DNA from: Arthrobacter roseus
Lineage (GTDB): Bacteria > Actinomycetota > Actinomycetes > Actinomycetales > Micrococcaceae
DNA: 64,000 nt
NCBI RefSeq assembly: GCF_016907875.1
Contig: NZ_JAFBCU010000001.1
Span: forward strand, 248,001-312,000
Direction: 5' to 3'
The notes beneath the pieces are model-generated. The model was not told where the DNA came from, did no database searches, and saw nothing but the letters and a program-made list of their open reading frames with translations. Both the position numbers and the translations under genes were made by a program. This document shows, piece after piece, positions 46,825 to 55,849 of this stretch (positions within the stretch are counted from its first letter, which is position 1; each line of letters starts with the position of its first letter).

Positions 46825-49446
46825 TTAGAAGTTGCCCCCGCCTTCGACAGCCATGTTGGCGAAGCGCGAGTAATGCCCTTGAAAGCCCACCACGATGGTC
46901 TTGGTGGGACCGTTGCGGTGCTTGGCTACAATGAGGTCCGCCTCGCCAGCCCGCGGCGACTCTTTGTCGTATATGTCTTCACGGTGCAACAGGATCACCA
47001 TATCGGCATCCTGCTCGATAGACCCAGACTCACGCAGGTCCGAGATCATGGGTTTCTTATCCGTTCGCTGCTCCGACCCACGGTTCAGCTGAGATAGGGC
47101 AATGACCGGCACACCCAGTTCTTTGGCGAGCAGTTTCAACGCACGCGAAAACTCGGACACTTCCTGCTGCCGAGACTCGACGCGCTTTCCCGAAGACATC
47201 AGCTGCAGATAGTCAAGGACCACCAATTTGAGGTCGTGGCGCTGCTTCAAGCGCCTGCATTTAGCCCGAATCTCCATGAGAGACATGTTGGGGCTGTCGT
47301 CAATAAACAACGGCGCGTCATTGAGCCGGCCCATTGTCGTGGCGATCTTGCTCCACTGTTCGTCCTTGATGGTGCCCTTGCGCAAGTCCTGCAGCCCAAT
47401 AGTGGCTTCTGCCGCCAGCAGGCGCATGGCAATCTCATTGCGGCCCATTTCCAGGGAGAAGAACACCGTGGTCTGGTTGTGTTTGATGGCCGCGGACCGC
47501 GCAAAATCCAAAGCGAACGTCGAGTTGTGAGTAGGGATGAACGCTGGCCCAGCTAGGAATAGGTGCGACGGGTGTTCCACTTGAATGCACCGAACCGGAA
47601 CAGACGGTACTTTCTCCACCGCCGAGATGAACCGCTGCTTCCGTTTGGGCGTGGGACGCGCGTCCCGCTCCTTGTGCAAAATCTGCTTTCGCGTCAGCCC
47701 GAAAACGACGTCGCTCGTGGCGAAGGTGATCGTGAACGAAGTGGAAGACTCCACCGACCGACCGCGGACCTGCCTTTCACTCCATCCTGTGCGGTACCCC
47801 AGAGTGTGGATCAGCTCCCGAGTACCTAGGGCAAGCTGCTGCGACGTCACAGCGAACTGCACGCACCCACTCGATGTGACTGTGCCGTCGCTGTCCAACA
47901 ATCCTGCCAACAGGTCGCGTCGCTGTCCTTCGCTGGACCGCAAGTACTGCATCGGAATGTGCTTGTTGCCCAACACCCCAGATGACCGCAGCAGGGCCTG
48001 GAACGATCCATGGTGGAGCCGACACGGTTGGCACCTAAGTCCACCCGCGCACTCCTGCCCGCAGTCGATGCAGGTTGACTTAGCAACCGGTCGGGAAATG
48101 AACCGCGCCTTTCCACCGCACGATTGAGAGCAGGTTCTGACGTGCCGAACCTTGTTGGAAAATGGCTTGGCGCAAACAACGCACACACCTTCAAAAAGAA
48201 ACGACTCAACCGGAAGTTGGATGCCATAGGTGATGCCGTCGACGTGTGGCGTCAAATAGCCCTCTCCGCCAATGCGCATGAGTACTTCTACATCCGCAGT
48301 TGTAATCCGAGCCGCCTTCGAGTGTCCATCTCCAAGCCACGCGCCTAACGTATATGGACCGATCGGCAGAGAAGCAGAAGGGAGTTTCAGGGTGCTCGCC
48401 GTTGCCACAGAGTGGTTGAGCCGATTGTCTTTAGTTGTGCACCGAACCGAGGCGGCAATTTCCTCCGTTGTCCGTACAGCAGCAAACATGCGTTGGTTCC
48501 AACCTCGGCTGACGTTGACGGATGCTGCCTGCTTCGACTTTCGCGAAGCCCGATCGTCAGTGAGCCACTGGTGCTCCGCATCGGCAACTATTGTGCTGCC
48601 ATCATCAAATGTGACTTTGTAGCAGAGACGGTCCGCCATGCTATCCGTTGCCGCAGTGACCCGAGTGGGCGTGCCGTCCATGGCCAGAACTTCCTGTCCT
48701 GGGGTTATGTCGCCCATTGTGGTCCAACCAGTGGGTGTGGGAACCGGTGTATCCAACGCCAGAGCTTTACCAACGGCCGGACGAGCCGCTATAACGATCA
48801 TCTGCCCACCGTGAAGGCCCTGGGTCAGCTCATCGAGTTCATAGAACCCGGTGGGGACGCCCGTCATGCCCTCCCCGCGGTGGCCAGCGGACTCAATTTC
48901 ATCGACGGTGCCTTCGATGATGTCTTTCAGTGCAACGTAGTCCTCCGCTGTCCTGCGTTCGGCCACCGCATAGACCTCGGCCTGTGCAGCATTGACGATG
49001 TCATCGACTTCGCCATCGTTTGAATAGCCCAACTGCACAATCTTGGTTCCGGCGTCGACGAGCCTTCGCAGAACTGCTCGCTCACGAACAATCTCCGCAT
49101 AGAATCCGGCGTTCGCCGCCGTCGGGACCGATTGGATAAGCGTATGCAGATAGGCGGCCCCGCCAATGCGTGCAATTTCACCACGTTTGGTCAATTCGTC
49201 CGAGACAGTAACCGCGTCAGCAGGTTCCCCGCGCCCGTAAAGGTCAATGATGGATTCGAAGATGCTCTCATGCGCAGGACGGTAGAAATCGATTCCGCGC
49301 AGCACCTCGACGCAGTCTGCAATAGCGTCCTTCGAGAGCATCATGCCGCCGAGCACGGACTGCTCGGCCACGAGGTCCTGTGGAGGGGTGCGCGTAAAGT
49401 CCCCGCCGCGCGAGGACTCCATTGAACTTGATTGCGCCAAAGACAC
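46825..49446 (-). CDS. dnaB: Replicative DNA helicase with an intein
   Basis: An 873-residue precursor. Residues 1-227 and 642-873 together form a 459-residue DnaB: an N-terminal helical domain, then a RecA-type ATPase whose Walker A GK (226-227) is directly followed by the intein. The +1 residue after the intein is S642 in STFALDFAR. Walker B is VVLDYLQLM (about 742-750), and DLRESGSIEQDADMVILLHR is the C-terminal motif. A GTG start after GGAAGG was used. Splicing restores the helicase active site. Confidence 0.95.
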   Translation of the reverse strand: MSLAQSSSMESSRGGDFTRTPPQDLVAEQSVLGGMMLSKDAIADCVEVLRGIDFYRPAHESIFESIIDLYGRGEPADAVTVSDELTKRGEIARIGGAAYLHTLIQSVPTAANAGFYAEIVRERAVLRRLVDAGTKIVQLGYSNDGEVDDIVNAAQAEVYAVAERRTAEDYVALKDIIEGTVDEIESAGHRGEGMTGVPTGFYELDELTQGLHGGQMIVIAARPAVGKALALDTPVPTPTGWTTMGDITPGQEVLAMDGTPTRVTAATDSMADRLCYKVTFDDGSTIVADAEHQWLTDDRASRKSKQAASVNVSRGWNQRMFAAVRTTEEIAASVRCTTKDNRLNHSVATASTLKLPSASLPIGPYTLGAWLGDGHSKAARITTADVEVLMRIGGEGYLTPHVDGITYGIQLPVESFLFEGVCVVCAKPFSNKVRHVRTCSQSCGGKARFISRPVAKSTCIDCGQECAGGLRCQPCRLHHGSFQALLRSSGVLGNKHIPMQYLRSSEGQRRDLLAGLLDSDGTVTSSGCVQFAVTSQQLALGTRELIHTLGYRTGWSERQVRGRSVESSTSFTITFATSDVVFGLTRKQILHKERDARPTPKRKQRFISAVEKVPSVPVRCIQVEHPSHLFLAGPAFIPTHNSTFALDFARSAAIKHNQTTVFFSLEMGRNEIAMRLLAAEATIGLQDLRKGTIKDEQWSKIATTMGRLNDAPLFIDDSPNMSLMEIRAKCRRLKQRHDLKLVVLDYLQLMSSGKRVESRQQEVSEFSRALKLLAKELGVPVIALSQLNRGSEQRTDKKPMISDLRESGSIEQDADMVILLHREDIYDKESPRAGEADLIVAKHRNGPTKTIVVGFQGHYSRFANMAVEGGGNF
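47524..48765 (-). other. DnaB class 3 intein with DOD homing endonuclease
   Basis: The intein is residues 228-641 (414 aa). It begins with alanine (ALALDTP), not with C or S. It has W294 (intein position 67) in HQWL, the block F cysteine C620 in VRCIQVEHP, and T639-H640-N641 at the end. W67 plus block F Cys plus block G Thr is the WCT signature of class 3 inteins, as in phage Bethlehem DnaB. LGAWLGDGH (about 368-375) and LLAGLLDSDG (about 512-521) are the two DOD endonuclease motifs. Between them lies a cysteine-rich stretch (422-475). Confidence 0.92.
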
Positions 49447-49625
49447 TCCAGCGACCTTCCTTTGTCAGTTCCGCCCCACATACCGGCCAGGAGAACTCTT
49501 CCGGTGGCAGTTTTGCTTGCCTATACAGAACTATCAGGTGGCACCGACATTTCGGCTGCTACCGTCCTCCGATGTTGAGGAATCTTCCGCAACCGTAGTC
49601 CTGATTCCGCGACACGCCAACTAAG

Positions 49626-49878
49626 TTATCCACAAGTAAGTTTTTTCTCTGGGGATAAGTGGCCCAAGGTTGTGCACAGACTGGTAACAACTCTGTGGAT
49701 AAGCATCAGATTTATTATGCATATGCCCTCTGACTAGGCAAGATAAGCTCATGCGCGTGTGGACGAAAAGAAACTTCGGGTAAACATTCATCCACAACTT
49801 TCGAGTTGACATGAAGGTCACGCAGGCCCTAGGTCCAACATTTGTCCCACTATCCACAGGGGCAACGTGATATCCACA
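49626..49878. promoter_or_regulatory. DnaA-box cluster upstream of dnaB
   Basis: TTATCCACA at 49626-49634 and its inverted copy TGTGGATAA at 49694-49702 are perfect DnaA boxes. One-mismatch boxes lie at 49650-49658 (inverted), 49788-49796, 49850-49858 and 49870-49878. Six sites fit within 253 bases of noncoding sequence. It may be a DnaA-titration or DnaA-reactivation-like locus, or a replication-linked control of dnaB. The usual oriC position between dnaA and dnaN is not in this window. Confidence 0.8.
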
Positions 49879-49973
49879 ACCGTTCACACACAAGGACGTC
49901 CCCTTCATATGCCCCTGGAGGAATACGAAGAGGACGGCCTGTAGAACTTATTCAGTCTCGTCTATCAATAGGC

Positions 49974-50354
49974 CTAGAAGTCGAAGAGATCGCCTAGAAA
50001 GCTGTCCTTCTTGCGGCGTCGAGACTTATCGTAACCACGGGATTGTTCGCGCCGTGGATCATCGCCTCTCATTCCGTACCTGCCGTCTCGATCATCATCT
50101 CGCTCCTCGTGATAACCCCTCCCATGGCGGTCTGAACCGAGGGTCGGCGAAGGAAGAGGAGGAGCGGCCATCGGTTGCTTCGATGCAGACGGACTGGGCT
50201 GAGGAACAGCGGGCGAATCGGCAGCCGCCCGGTCGATGATCTTGTCGAGCTCACCTCGATCCAGCCACACACCCCTGCACTCCGGGCAGTAATCAATCTC
50301 AATACCACTACGCTCGGACATCACCAGAGTGCTGCCATCCAACGGACACTTCAT
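49974..50354 (-). CDS. zf-TFIIB-domain small protein
   Basis: A 126-residue protein. The N-terminal MKCPLDGSTLVMSERSGIEIDYCPECRGVWLDRGELDKII is the zf-TFIIB zinc ribbon (C3, and CPEC at about 23-26). The middle is rich in P and S. The end is highly charged with RRRKKDSFLGDLFDF. Common in bacteria, function not known. It lies beyond the DnaA-box cluster, on the same strand as dnaB. Confidence 0.85.
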   Translation of the reverse strand: MKCPLDGSTLVMSERSGIEIDYCPECRGVWLDRGELDKIIDRAAADSPAVPQPSPSASKQPMAAPPLPSPTLGSDRHGRGYHEERDDDRDGRYGMRGDDPRREQSRGYDKSRRRKKDSFLGDLFDF

Positions 50355-50466
50355 TGCATATTCTCCTCATTGTCTGCGGTCCATTCTGCAACGAATAGCG
50401 AAGCCACATCGTTTCGCAGAAGTCAGATGCGTACTGGGCCCACGACAGCGAAGCGCAGCACGGACC

Positions 50467-50769
50467 TCAGCTGAGGAACAGCAGTGAGTAAGGATTCGTC
50501 AACAACGCGACCACCAGTGCGGCCACCGCCATGAGTCGTCCATGACCCGTGAACAATGCTCTAACGGCGAAGACCAGAGCAGCCAGCGCCAGCGCAGTGC
50601 ACAGGATCAGAGCAACCATGAGGCCAGCTTGTTGGGTAGCTGAATCTGCACTCACGGTGATGCCAATAATCAATAGGCCCAGAATCGGTGCCGCAATAGC
50701 ACACGCCAGAGCCAGGCCTCCCGTCAGATGCGAGGGCCCCCCGTCAACCTCAAGGGGTGTTTCCGTCAT
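50467..50769 (-). CDS. Small membrane protein
   Basis: A 100-residue protein with three hydrophobic segments (about residues 18-40, 48-68, 78-98) and a short acidic N-terminus. I do not recognise the family. It lies downstream of the rplI terminator and on the same strand. Confidence 0.6.
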   Translation of the reverse strand: MTETPLEVDGGPSHLTGGLALACAIAAPILGLLIIGITVSADSATQQAGLMVALILCTALALAALVFAVRALFTGHGRLMAVAALVVALLTNPYSLLFLS

Positions 50770-50827
50770 GGCTCCACGCTACCGTCTCCTTGCCCGGGGC
50801 AGCACCGCCAACGTCGACAGACACAAA

Positions 50828-50859
50828 AGTGGCCGGAACCCCGAAGGGTCCCGGCCACT
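50828..50859 (-). terminator. Terminator of the rpsF-ssb-rpsR-rplI operon
   Basis: AGTGGCCGG (50828-50836) pairs with CCGGCCACT (50851-50859) and the inner ACCC/GGGT also pairs. Read on the minus strand the hairpin is followed by TTTTGTGT. It sits 75 bases after the rplI stop, as a Rho-independent terminator would. Confidence 0.85.
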
Positions 50860-50933
50860 CAGTTGCACTATCGCCTACTGACGTGCGAGACGTTCCCTCG
50901 ATCCTCTCAATATCTGATCGAAGGGTCTTCACG

Positions 50934-51386
50934 TCACTTGCTGGCTACGACCTCAAGGTCGATAACAGCAGCCACGTCGTCGTGCAGGCGGACGTTTGCC
51001 TGGTAGGAACCAACCGACTTGATGTGGGTGGGAATCTCTACCTTGCGCTTGTCAATGGTGCCGAGGCCAGCAGCCTCAACAGCCTTCGCAACGTCGGCGG
51101 TCTTCACGGTCCCGAAGAGACGTCCCGACGCGCCGGCCTTGACCGTGAGCTGAACAGCCTTGGAGGACAGGGCGGCGGCCTGCGTCTGAGCATCCTCAAG
51201 GGAAGCGTGCTCACGGGCAACGCGGGCAGCCTGAATGGACTCAACCTGCTTCTCGCCACCCTTGGTCCACATGAGGGCGAAACCGCGGGGCAGAAGGTAG
51301 TTACGTGCGTAACCATCTTTTACCTCGATGACGTCGCCGGCAGTGCCGAGACCGGTAATTTCCTGGGTCAGAATAAGCTTTGCCAT
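50934..51386 (-). CDS. rplI: 50S ribosomal protein L9
   Basis: A 150-residue protein. The N-domain [35 protein letters not shown] is typical of L9, which binds 23S rRNA near domain V. The long helix and C-terminal domain follow. It is last in the rpsF-ssb-rpsR-rplI operon. Confidence 0.97.
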   Translation of the reverse strand: MAKLILTQEITGLGTAGDVIEVKDGYARNYLLPRGFALMWTKGGEKQVESIQAARVAREHASLEDAQTQAAALSSKAVQLTVKAGASGRLFGTVKTADVAKAVEAAGLGTIDKRKVEIPTHIKSVGSYQANVRLHDDVAAVIDLEVVASK

Positions 51387-51404
51387 GAATTTGGTTCCTT
51401 TCCC

Positions 51405-51644
51405 TTAGCCGCGGCCAGCGCCGGAGTAGGGCAGGAGCGCAACTTCACGTGCGTTCTTGATTGCCAGAGCGATTTTGCGCTGTTCCTGCACAGTTACGCC
51501 TGTGACGCGACGTGCACGGATCTTTCCACGATCGGAAATAAACTTGCGCAGCAACGCTACATCCTTGTAGTCGATGACAGTGATGTCAGCGGCCTTCAAG
51601 GGGTTGGATTTTGGTTTGGGCTTACGTAGTTCAGCCTTAGCCAT
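51405..51644 (-). CDS. rpsR: 30S ribosomal protein S18
   Basis: A 79-residue protein with the S18 core [49 protein letters not shown]. It pairs with S6 in the 30S platform. The N-terminal [13 protein letters not shown] tail lacks the zinc-binding cysteines found in the other S18 form. Confidence 0.97.
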   Translation of the reverse strand: MAKAELRKPKPKSNPLKAADITVIDYKDVALLRKFISDRGKIRARRVTGVTVQEQRKIALAIKNAREVALLPYSGAGRG

Positions 51645-51732
51645 CGTGGTGCTCCTTTTGTCTAGTGGAGCCCGCAGAACGGTTCCGCGGGATGGGGTGG
51701 ACGGCTTGCGCCGTCACTGGTGTTACAGAAGG

Positions 51733-52311
51733 TTAAAAGGGTGGCTCGTTGGAATCCGGGCCGTTGCCCCAGCCCCCGCTGTTGCCCCCGGGCGTTGCCC
51801 ATGGGTCTTCAGCCGGCTTGCCCTGGTTGCTCCCCGGATTGTTCCAGCCACCGCCAGAGCTTCCGCCCTGGCCGCCTGCGTTGCCGGCATTGCCGCCGTT
51901 GCTGTTACCTCCGCCGCCACCAAAGTTACCTCCGCCACCGCCGGAGCGCTGGTTACGGGAAATTTTCGCGGATGCGTATCGAAGGGATGGACCAATCTCG
52001 TCCACCTCGATTTCCATGGAAGTACGCTTTTCGCCTTCTTTAGTTTCGTACGAACGTGACTTGAGGCGGCCCTGCGCGACGACGCGGGTGCCCTTTGTCA
52101 GGGTCTCCGCAACGTTTTCTGCAGCTTCGCGCCACACCGATGCGCGAAGGAACAGCGTTTCGCCGTCCTTCCACTCATTCGACTGCTTGTCGAACGTACG
52201 GGGTGTGGAGGCAATGGTGAAGTTCGCCACTGCTGAGCCTGACGGGGTGAACCGTAGTTCCGGATCGTTGGTGAGATTACCAACGACGGTAATGATGGTC
52301 TCGCCTGCCAT
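51733..52311 (-). CDS. ssb: Single-stranded DNA-binding protein
   Basis: A 192-residue protein with an OB fold in the first 115 residues ([35 protein letters not shown]) and a Gly/Asn-rich tail. The end is DSNEPPF, the acidic tip that binds replication partners. The position between rpsF and rpsR is conserved. Confidence 0.96.
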   Translation of the reverse strand: MAGETIITVVGNLTNDPELRFTPSGSAVANFTIASTPRTFDKQSNEWKDGETLFLRASVWREAAENVAETLTKGTRVVAQGRLKSRSYETKEGEKRTSMEIEVDEIGPSLRYASAKISRNQRSGGGGGNFGGGGGNSNGGNAGNAGGQGGSSGGGWNNPGSNQGKPAEDPWATPGGNSGGWGNGPDSNEPPF

Positions 52312-52372
52312 GCGGGCCTCCTGTTGTCCTGGTCCTTGTGGACGTCTTTGACGAAGAAAAGATCACACCGAA

Positions 52373-52678
52373 TTACTCGGCGGAAACCTTCTGCTCCTCG
52401 GGGCGAGTGATCTTGGTCCGCATGATGGTCTCGTTGAGACCAAGCTGGCGATCAAGTTCAGCTGCTGCCGCGGGCGTGGACGTGAAGTTGACGACGGCGT
52501 AAATGCCTTCGGTCTTCTTCTGAATCTCATACGCGAGCCGGCGACGTCCCCAGATATCGACCTTATCGACGGTTCCTTCATCCTTGCGGATGACGCTCAG
52601 GAACTTCTCGAGTGATGCTTCAACGGTACGCTCTTCGACGTCTGGGTCGATGATTACCATCAGTTCATATGCACGCAT
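52373..52678 (-). CDS. rpsF: 30S ribosomal protein S6
   Basis: A 101-residue protein. [30 protein letters not shown] is the S6 N-terminus. It binds S18 and the 16S rRNA central domain. It heads the operon. Its leader includes a perfect palindrome at 52768-52781. Confidence 0.97.
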   Translation of the reverse strand: MRAYELMVIIDPDVEERTVEASLEKFLSVIRKDEGTVDKVDIWGRRRLAYEIQKKTEGIYAVVNFTSTPAAAAELDRQLGLNETIMRTKITRPEEQKVSAE

Positions 52679-52767
52679 TGTGAACCCACCCCCTTTGGAC
52701 TAAATGGTCACGGTATTTCCGTAACAGGAGGTTCTTTGCGATGATCTGCTGCCAACTGTTGAACAGC

Positions 52768-52781
52768 GTGCCACGTGGCAC
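52768..52781. promoter_or_regulatory. Perfect palindrome in the rpsF upstream region
   Basis: GTGCCACGTGGCAC is a perfect 14-base palindrome about 90 bases upstream of rpsF. CTGTT-CAACAG-type symmetry follows on the minus strand. Operator, transcription attenuator or S6:S18-binding leader are possible. I do not see the known S6:S18 leader motif with certainty. Confidence 0.45.
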
Positions 52782-52849
52782 AGACAAAACAGACTTACTT
52801 AGTCTACTCGAACGTGAACTCGTGATCGAATCATGCGGTGGCCAGGCTG

Positions 52850-53062
52850 CTACACGGGGTCTTCAGGGTTGATGCTGCGTGTTTCAGTCCGCTCATGACG
52901 ACGGCGGACCCAATCACTGAGATACACCTTGGGAAGGATTTTCGACAGGGCGAGCGTCGCATAAAAGACGGTATGGATGGCCACGAAAGCCGCTAGCAGG
53001 GCGAATAGATCCGAGTGAATAACGGACTCTGGCAACAGAATCCCCGTGGGAAGCGCGGTCAT
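52850..53062 (-). CDS. Small membrane protein coupled to the glycosyltransferase gene
   Basis: A 70-residue protein with two hydrophobic segments (about residues 18-34 and 36-50) and a basic middle (SDWVRRRHERTETR). The start overlaps the stop of the glycosyltransferase gene by 4 bases. It probably works with the glycosyltransferase in surface polysaccharide synthesis. Confidence 0.65.
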   Translation of the reverse strand: MTALPTGILLPESVIHSDLFALLAAFVAIHTVFYATLALSKILPKVYLSDWVRRRHERTETRSINPEDPV

Positions 53063-54498
53063 GACGAAGCCTCATCGCTTGCGCGCGGACCAGCGTGAAC
53101 CACATGTTTCCAGTCCGCTGTCCTGCCCAACGAAATGTCGATGATGCCCTTCACGTAGACAACGTTGAGAAACATGTCGAAGAGGAGCTCCGGAAAGAGC
53201 GTCAACGCCAATAGTCTGGCCCGCCATCCGCCCTTCCACACCGTGATCATTCGCTCCAGCATGAAGAGGAGTCCCACGCCCAACCAGAACGGGAACAAAA
53301 CCCAGGCGTCCAAAGCGAAGACCGTCAACAGAATGAGGAGCAGGTACGAGGACAAGGCAATCACCCCATATCCAATGCCGAGCTGCTGCGCCCAGTACCG
53401 GACCGTCTGTGGAGTGACACCGTAGGCGCCAAGATTTTCGAGGGCGCCTCGCTGCCACCGCAACCGCTGCGCCCACAAAGTACGCCATGAGGGCATCAAC
53501 TCCGTGACGACGGTGCAATCTGCCGGGGAGATCATGAGCCCGCCAAGAGACTTCAGGGCAATCGTCAGCTCGTTGTCCTCGGTCAAGGCCGCCGTGTCGT
53601 AAACGTCTCCCAGTCTTCCAGGAATGGTCTTCCCCCGCTGTTCCGCGACAGTCAGAAGCGCCGTAGGCCGAAATAGAGACGCCGTTCCAGTGAGCACAAA
53701 CACGCGTCCACGTCGGCGCTGCATCTCCCGGGCGTAGCGGACATACTCATTGCGTTGGAACTGCCCAATCAGTCCATGCCCGGTCTCTCCATAGAAGAGC
53801 CCACCAACAGCCATCAGGGCCCTGTCTTCGGTGAAACGGCGCACAGCAGAGGCCAGGAATCCGTCGTCGAGCCTTGTATCGGCGTCCATCACCATGACAA
53901 CGTCATTCAAACCCTGATCGGGAAGGATCTGGCTCAGCACCTGGTTCAGAGCGCCCGCTTTCTTCTTTGTGTTCCCCACCGACTCGAACACGTCCACACC
54001 GGCTCTGTGAGCCAGCTCAACCGTGGCGTCCGTGCAGTTATCCGCCACAACGATGATGCGCTCCGGCCGGTGCGACTGATGAAGCAGCGACTCCAAAGTG
54101 GAAGGCAGCGACGCTTCTTCGTTGTGGGCAGGGACCACGACTGTGACCGTTACCGGGCCCGCATAAGTGCCTCGTGTGGCCTCCATGATCCCGCGTGGAG
54201 CCAGTGGAACCGTTACTCGACCAGCAGATCGACGGGACGAGTTGCTGATGCGCCGTTCCAACAGCGCGACGCCGGCTGCCAGCAGAAGTGCGAACGCCAC
54301 GGCAACAAGAATGACCCACAACGACGGCGCCTCAGCATCATAGAGAACATCCCAGATACCAACGACGATGTGGCGGGCCGAGGGTTCAGCCACCTCAGGA
54401 CCCTGGATGACGATCGCCAACCAGAGAAGCGCCGCAGCTGCGGCAACCGCCACAGCGATAAAGACGCCTACCAGCCGATGCAGATTGCGTCTACGCAT
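53059..54498 (-). CDS. Family 2 processive glycosyltransferase
   Basis: A 479-residue protein. Two N-terminal helices are followed by a GT2 domain with VVVPAHNEEASLPSTLESLL, the MDADTRLDD sugar-nucleotide site, the TEDNEL motif and QRLRWQRG (the QxxRW class motif), then three more helices. This layout is that of membrane polysaccharide synthases (IcaA/BcsA-like). A 70-residue partner gene is coupled downstream. Confidence 0.9.
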   Translation of the reverse strand: MRRRNLHRLVGVFIAVAVAAAAALLWLAIVIQGPEVAEPSARHIVVGIWDVLYDAEAPSLWVILVAVAFALLLAAGVALLERRISNSSRRSAGRVTVPLAPRGIMEATRGTYAGPVTVTVVVPAHNEEASLPSTLESLLHQSHRPERIIVVADNCTDATVELAHRAGVDVFESVGNTKKKAGALNQVLSQILPDQGLNDVVMVMDADTRLDDGFLASAVRRFTEDRALMAVGGLFYGETGHGLIGQFQRNEYVRYAREMQRRRGRVFVLTGTASLFRPTALLTVAEQRGKTIPGRLGDVYDTAALTEDNELTIALKSLGGLMISPADCTVVTELMPSWRTLWAQRLRWQRGALENLGAYGVTPQTVRYWAQQLGIGYGVIALSSYLLLILLTVFALDAWVLFPFWLGVGLLFMLERMITVWKGGWRARLLALTLFPELLFDMFLNVVYVKGIIDISLGRTADWKHVVHAGPRASDEASS

Positions 54499-54508
54499 GA
54501 ATCAACAC

Positions 54509-55780
54509 CTATTCGGTGAAGAACCGCTGGACAACTGTGGACAGTCTGAACGGGTCCTGGACGCCACAGAGCTCACGGGCCGAGTGCATCGACAGCAACG
54601 CAATGCCAACGTCGACCGTCCGGATCCCGAGGCGCGTTGCCGTCAGCGGACCAATCGTTGAACCACACGGCATCACGTTATTGGACACGAACTCCTGGTA
54701 CGGCACCTCCGCATCCCGGCAGAGCCGCGCCCACAGCGCAGCACCCTGCGCGTCCGTGGCATAACGCTGATTCGCGTTGATTTTCAGCAGCGGTCCACCA
54801 TTGAGAAGTGGGTGGTTTGCCGGATCGTGGCGGTCCGAATAATTGGGGTGCACAGCATGCCCTGCGTCAGCAGAAACGCACACCGAATCAGCGAATGCCC
54901 GCAACCGGTCCGAGGAACCGGCGTCGAGCCCGTCCGAAATTCGGTGCAGCACGTCCTCGAGAATAGGACCGGCAGCACCTGAACGGGAGGCACTCCCGAT
55001 TTCCTCGTGATCGAATGCGGCGAGGACCGCGATGGGCCCGTCCTTGGCTCCTGCCACGGATACCAGCGCCTCAAGCCCTGCGTGCACAGAGGACAGATTG
55101 TCCATCCTGCCCGCGGCAAAAAACTCGTCCTCCGCACCGAAGATTCGGCCCTCCTGAGTATCGGCGACAACGACGTCGTACCCGCCGATGTCCTCCGCGC
55201 ACAGTCCCGTCTCCCCCGCCAACAGACCCAGCAAGTCCGCCTCGGACGGGTCCCCGATCCCCCAGATGGGGTTCATGTGCTGCTGCTTGTCGAGCTTCAG
55301 GGAATCGTTGACCTGCCGGTCCAGGTGGATCGCGAGCTGAGGGAATCGCAGCATGGGTCCGGTGGCGACCAGGTGCTCCTCGCCGTCGAGCGTGACCAAC
55401 CGGCCAGCAAGGCACAGCTCACGATCCAGCCACGAGTTCAGCAACGGCCCACCATAGACTTCGACGCCGGCCTGCAGCCAGCCGTTACGTCCGATGGTGG
55501 CCTTGGGCTTCAGCTTGAACGACGGCGAGTCAGTGTGTGCCCCCAGGATATGAAAGCCCGTCGTCGCCGTCGCACTCTCCGGCACTACCCACGCGATCAG
55601 CGCGCCATCGCGGACGATGTACCGGTTTCCTGCACCCTGAGGCCATTGCGTGGCCTCGTCCAACCGGGTGAAACCGGCGGCGTCGAGGCGTCGTGCAGCC
55701 TCCTGAACGGCGTGAAAACTCGAGGGGGAAGCACCAATATAGGAGCCAAGATCTGTGATGTGGTCAACAGCGGAAGTCAT
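54509..55780 (-). CDS. M18-family aminopeptidase
   Basis: A 423-residue zinc aminopeptidase. AHTDSPSFKLKP near residue 80, FAAGRMDNLSS near 215, AAFDHEEIGSASRSGA near 245 and LLSMHSARELCGV near 395 are the metal-binding motifs of the M18 family. It removes acidic or other N-terminal residues in the cytoplasm. The frame is open upstream to 55828 but the ATG at 55780 matches the family N-terminus. Confidence 0.93.
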   Translation of the reverse strand: MTSAVDHITDLGSYIGASPSSFHAVQEAARRLDAAGFTRLDEATQWPQGAGNRYIVRDGALIAWVVPESATATTGFHILGAHTDSPSFKLKPKATIGRNGWLQAGVEVYGGPLLNSWLDRELCLAGRLVTLDGEEHLVATGPMLRFPQLAIHLDRQVNDSLKLDKQQHMNPIWGIGDPSEADLLGLLAGETGLCAEDIGGYDVVVADTQEGRIFGAEDEFFAAGRMDNLSSVHAGLEALVSVAGAKDGPIAVLAAFDHEEIGSASRSGAAGPILEDVLHRISDGLDAGSSDRLRAFADSVCVSADAGHAVHPNYSDRHDPANHPLLNGGPLLKINANQRYATDAQGAALWARLCRDAEVPYQEFVSNNVMPCGSTIGPLTATRLGIRTVDVGIALLSMHSARELCGVQDPFRLSTVVQRFFTE

Positions 55781-55849
55781 GATGTTGAGCCTATCAACAC
55801 CCCAGTTCCCCACCCGGGCCCGCGGCAAAGCACCATTTGATGTAGCGGG

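Noticed and set aside
49447-49973. Full oriC
   Set aside because: The DnaA boxes are present, but no dnaA, dnaN or AT-rich unwinding region typical of an actinobacterial oriC is next to them. I call it only a DnaA-box cluster.
50757-51629. Long antisense frame over rplI/rpsR
   Set aside because: It runs opposite two clear ribosomal protein genes and has no family features.
55007-55840. Antisense frame of 277 residues in the M18 gene
   Set aside because: Shadow of the aminopeptidase frame, without a start site or domain.
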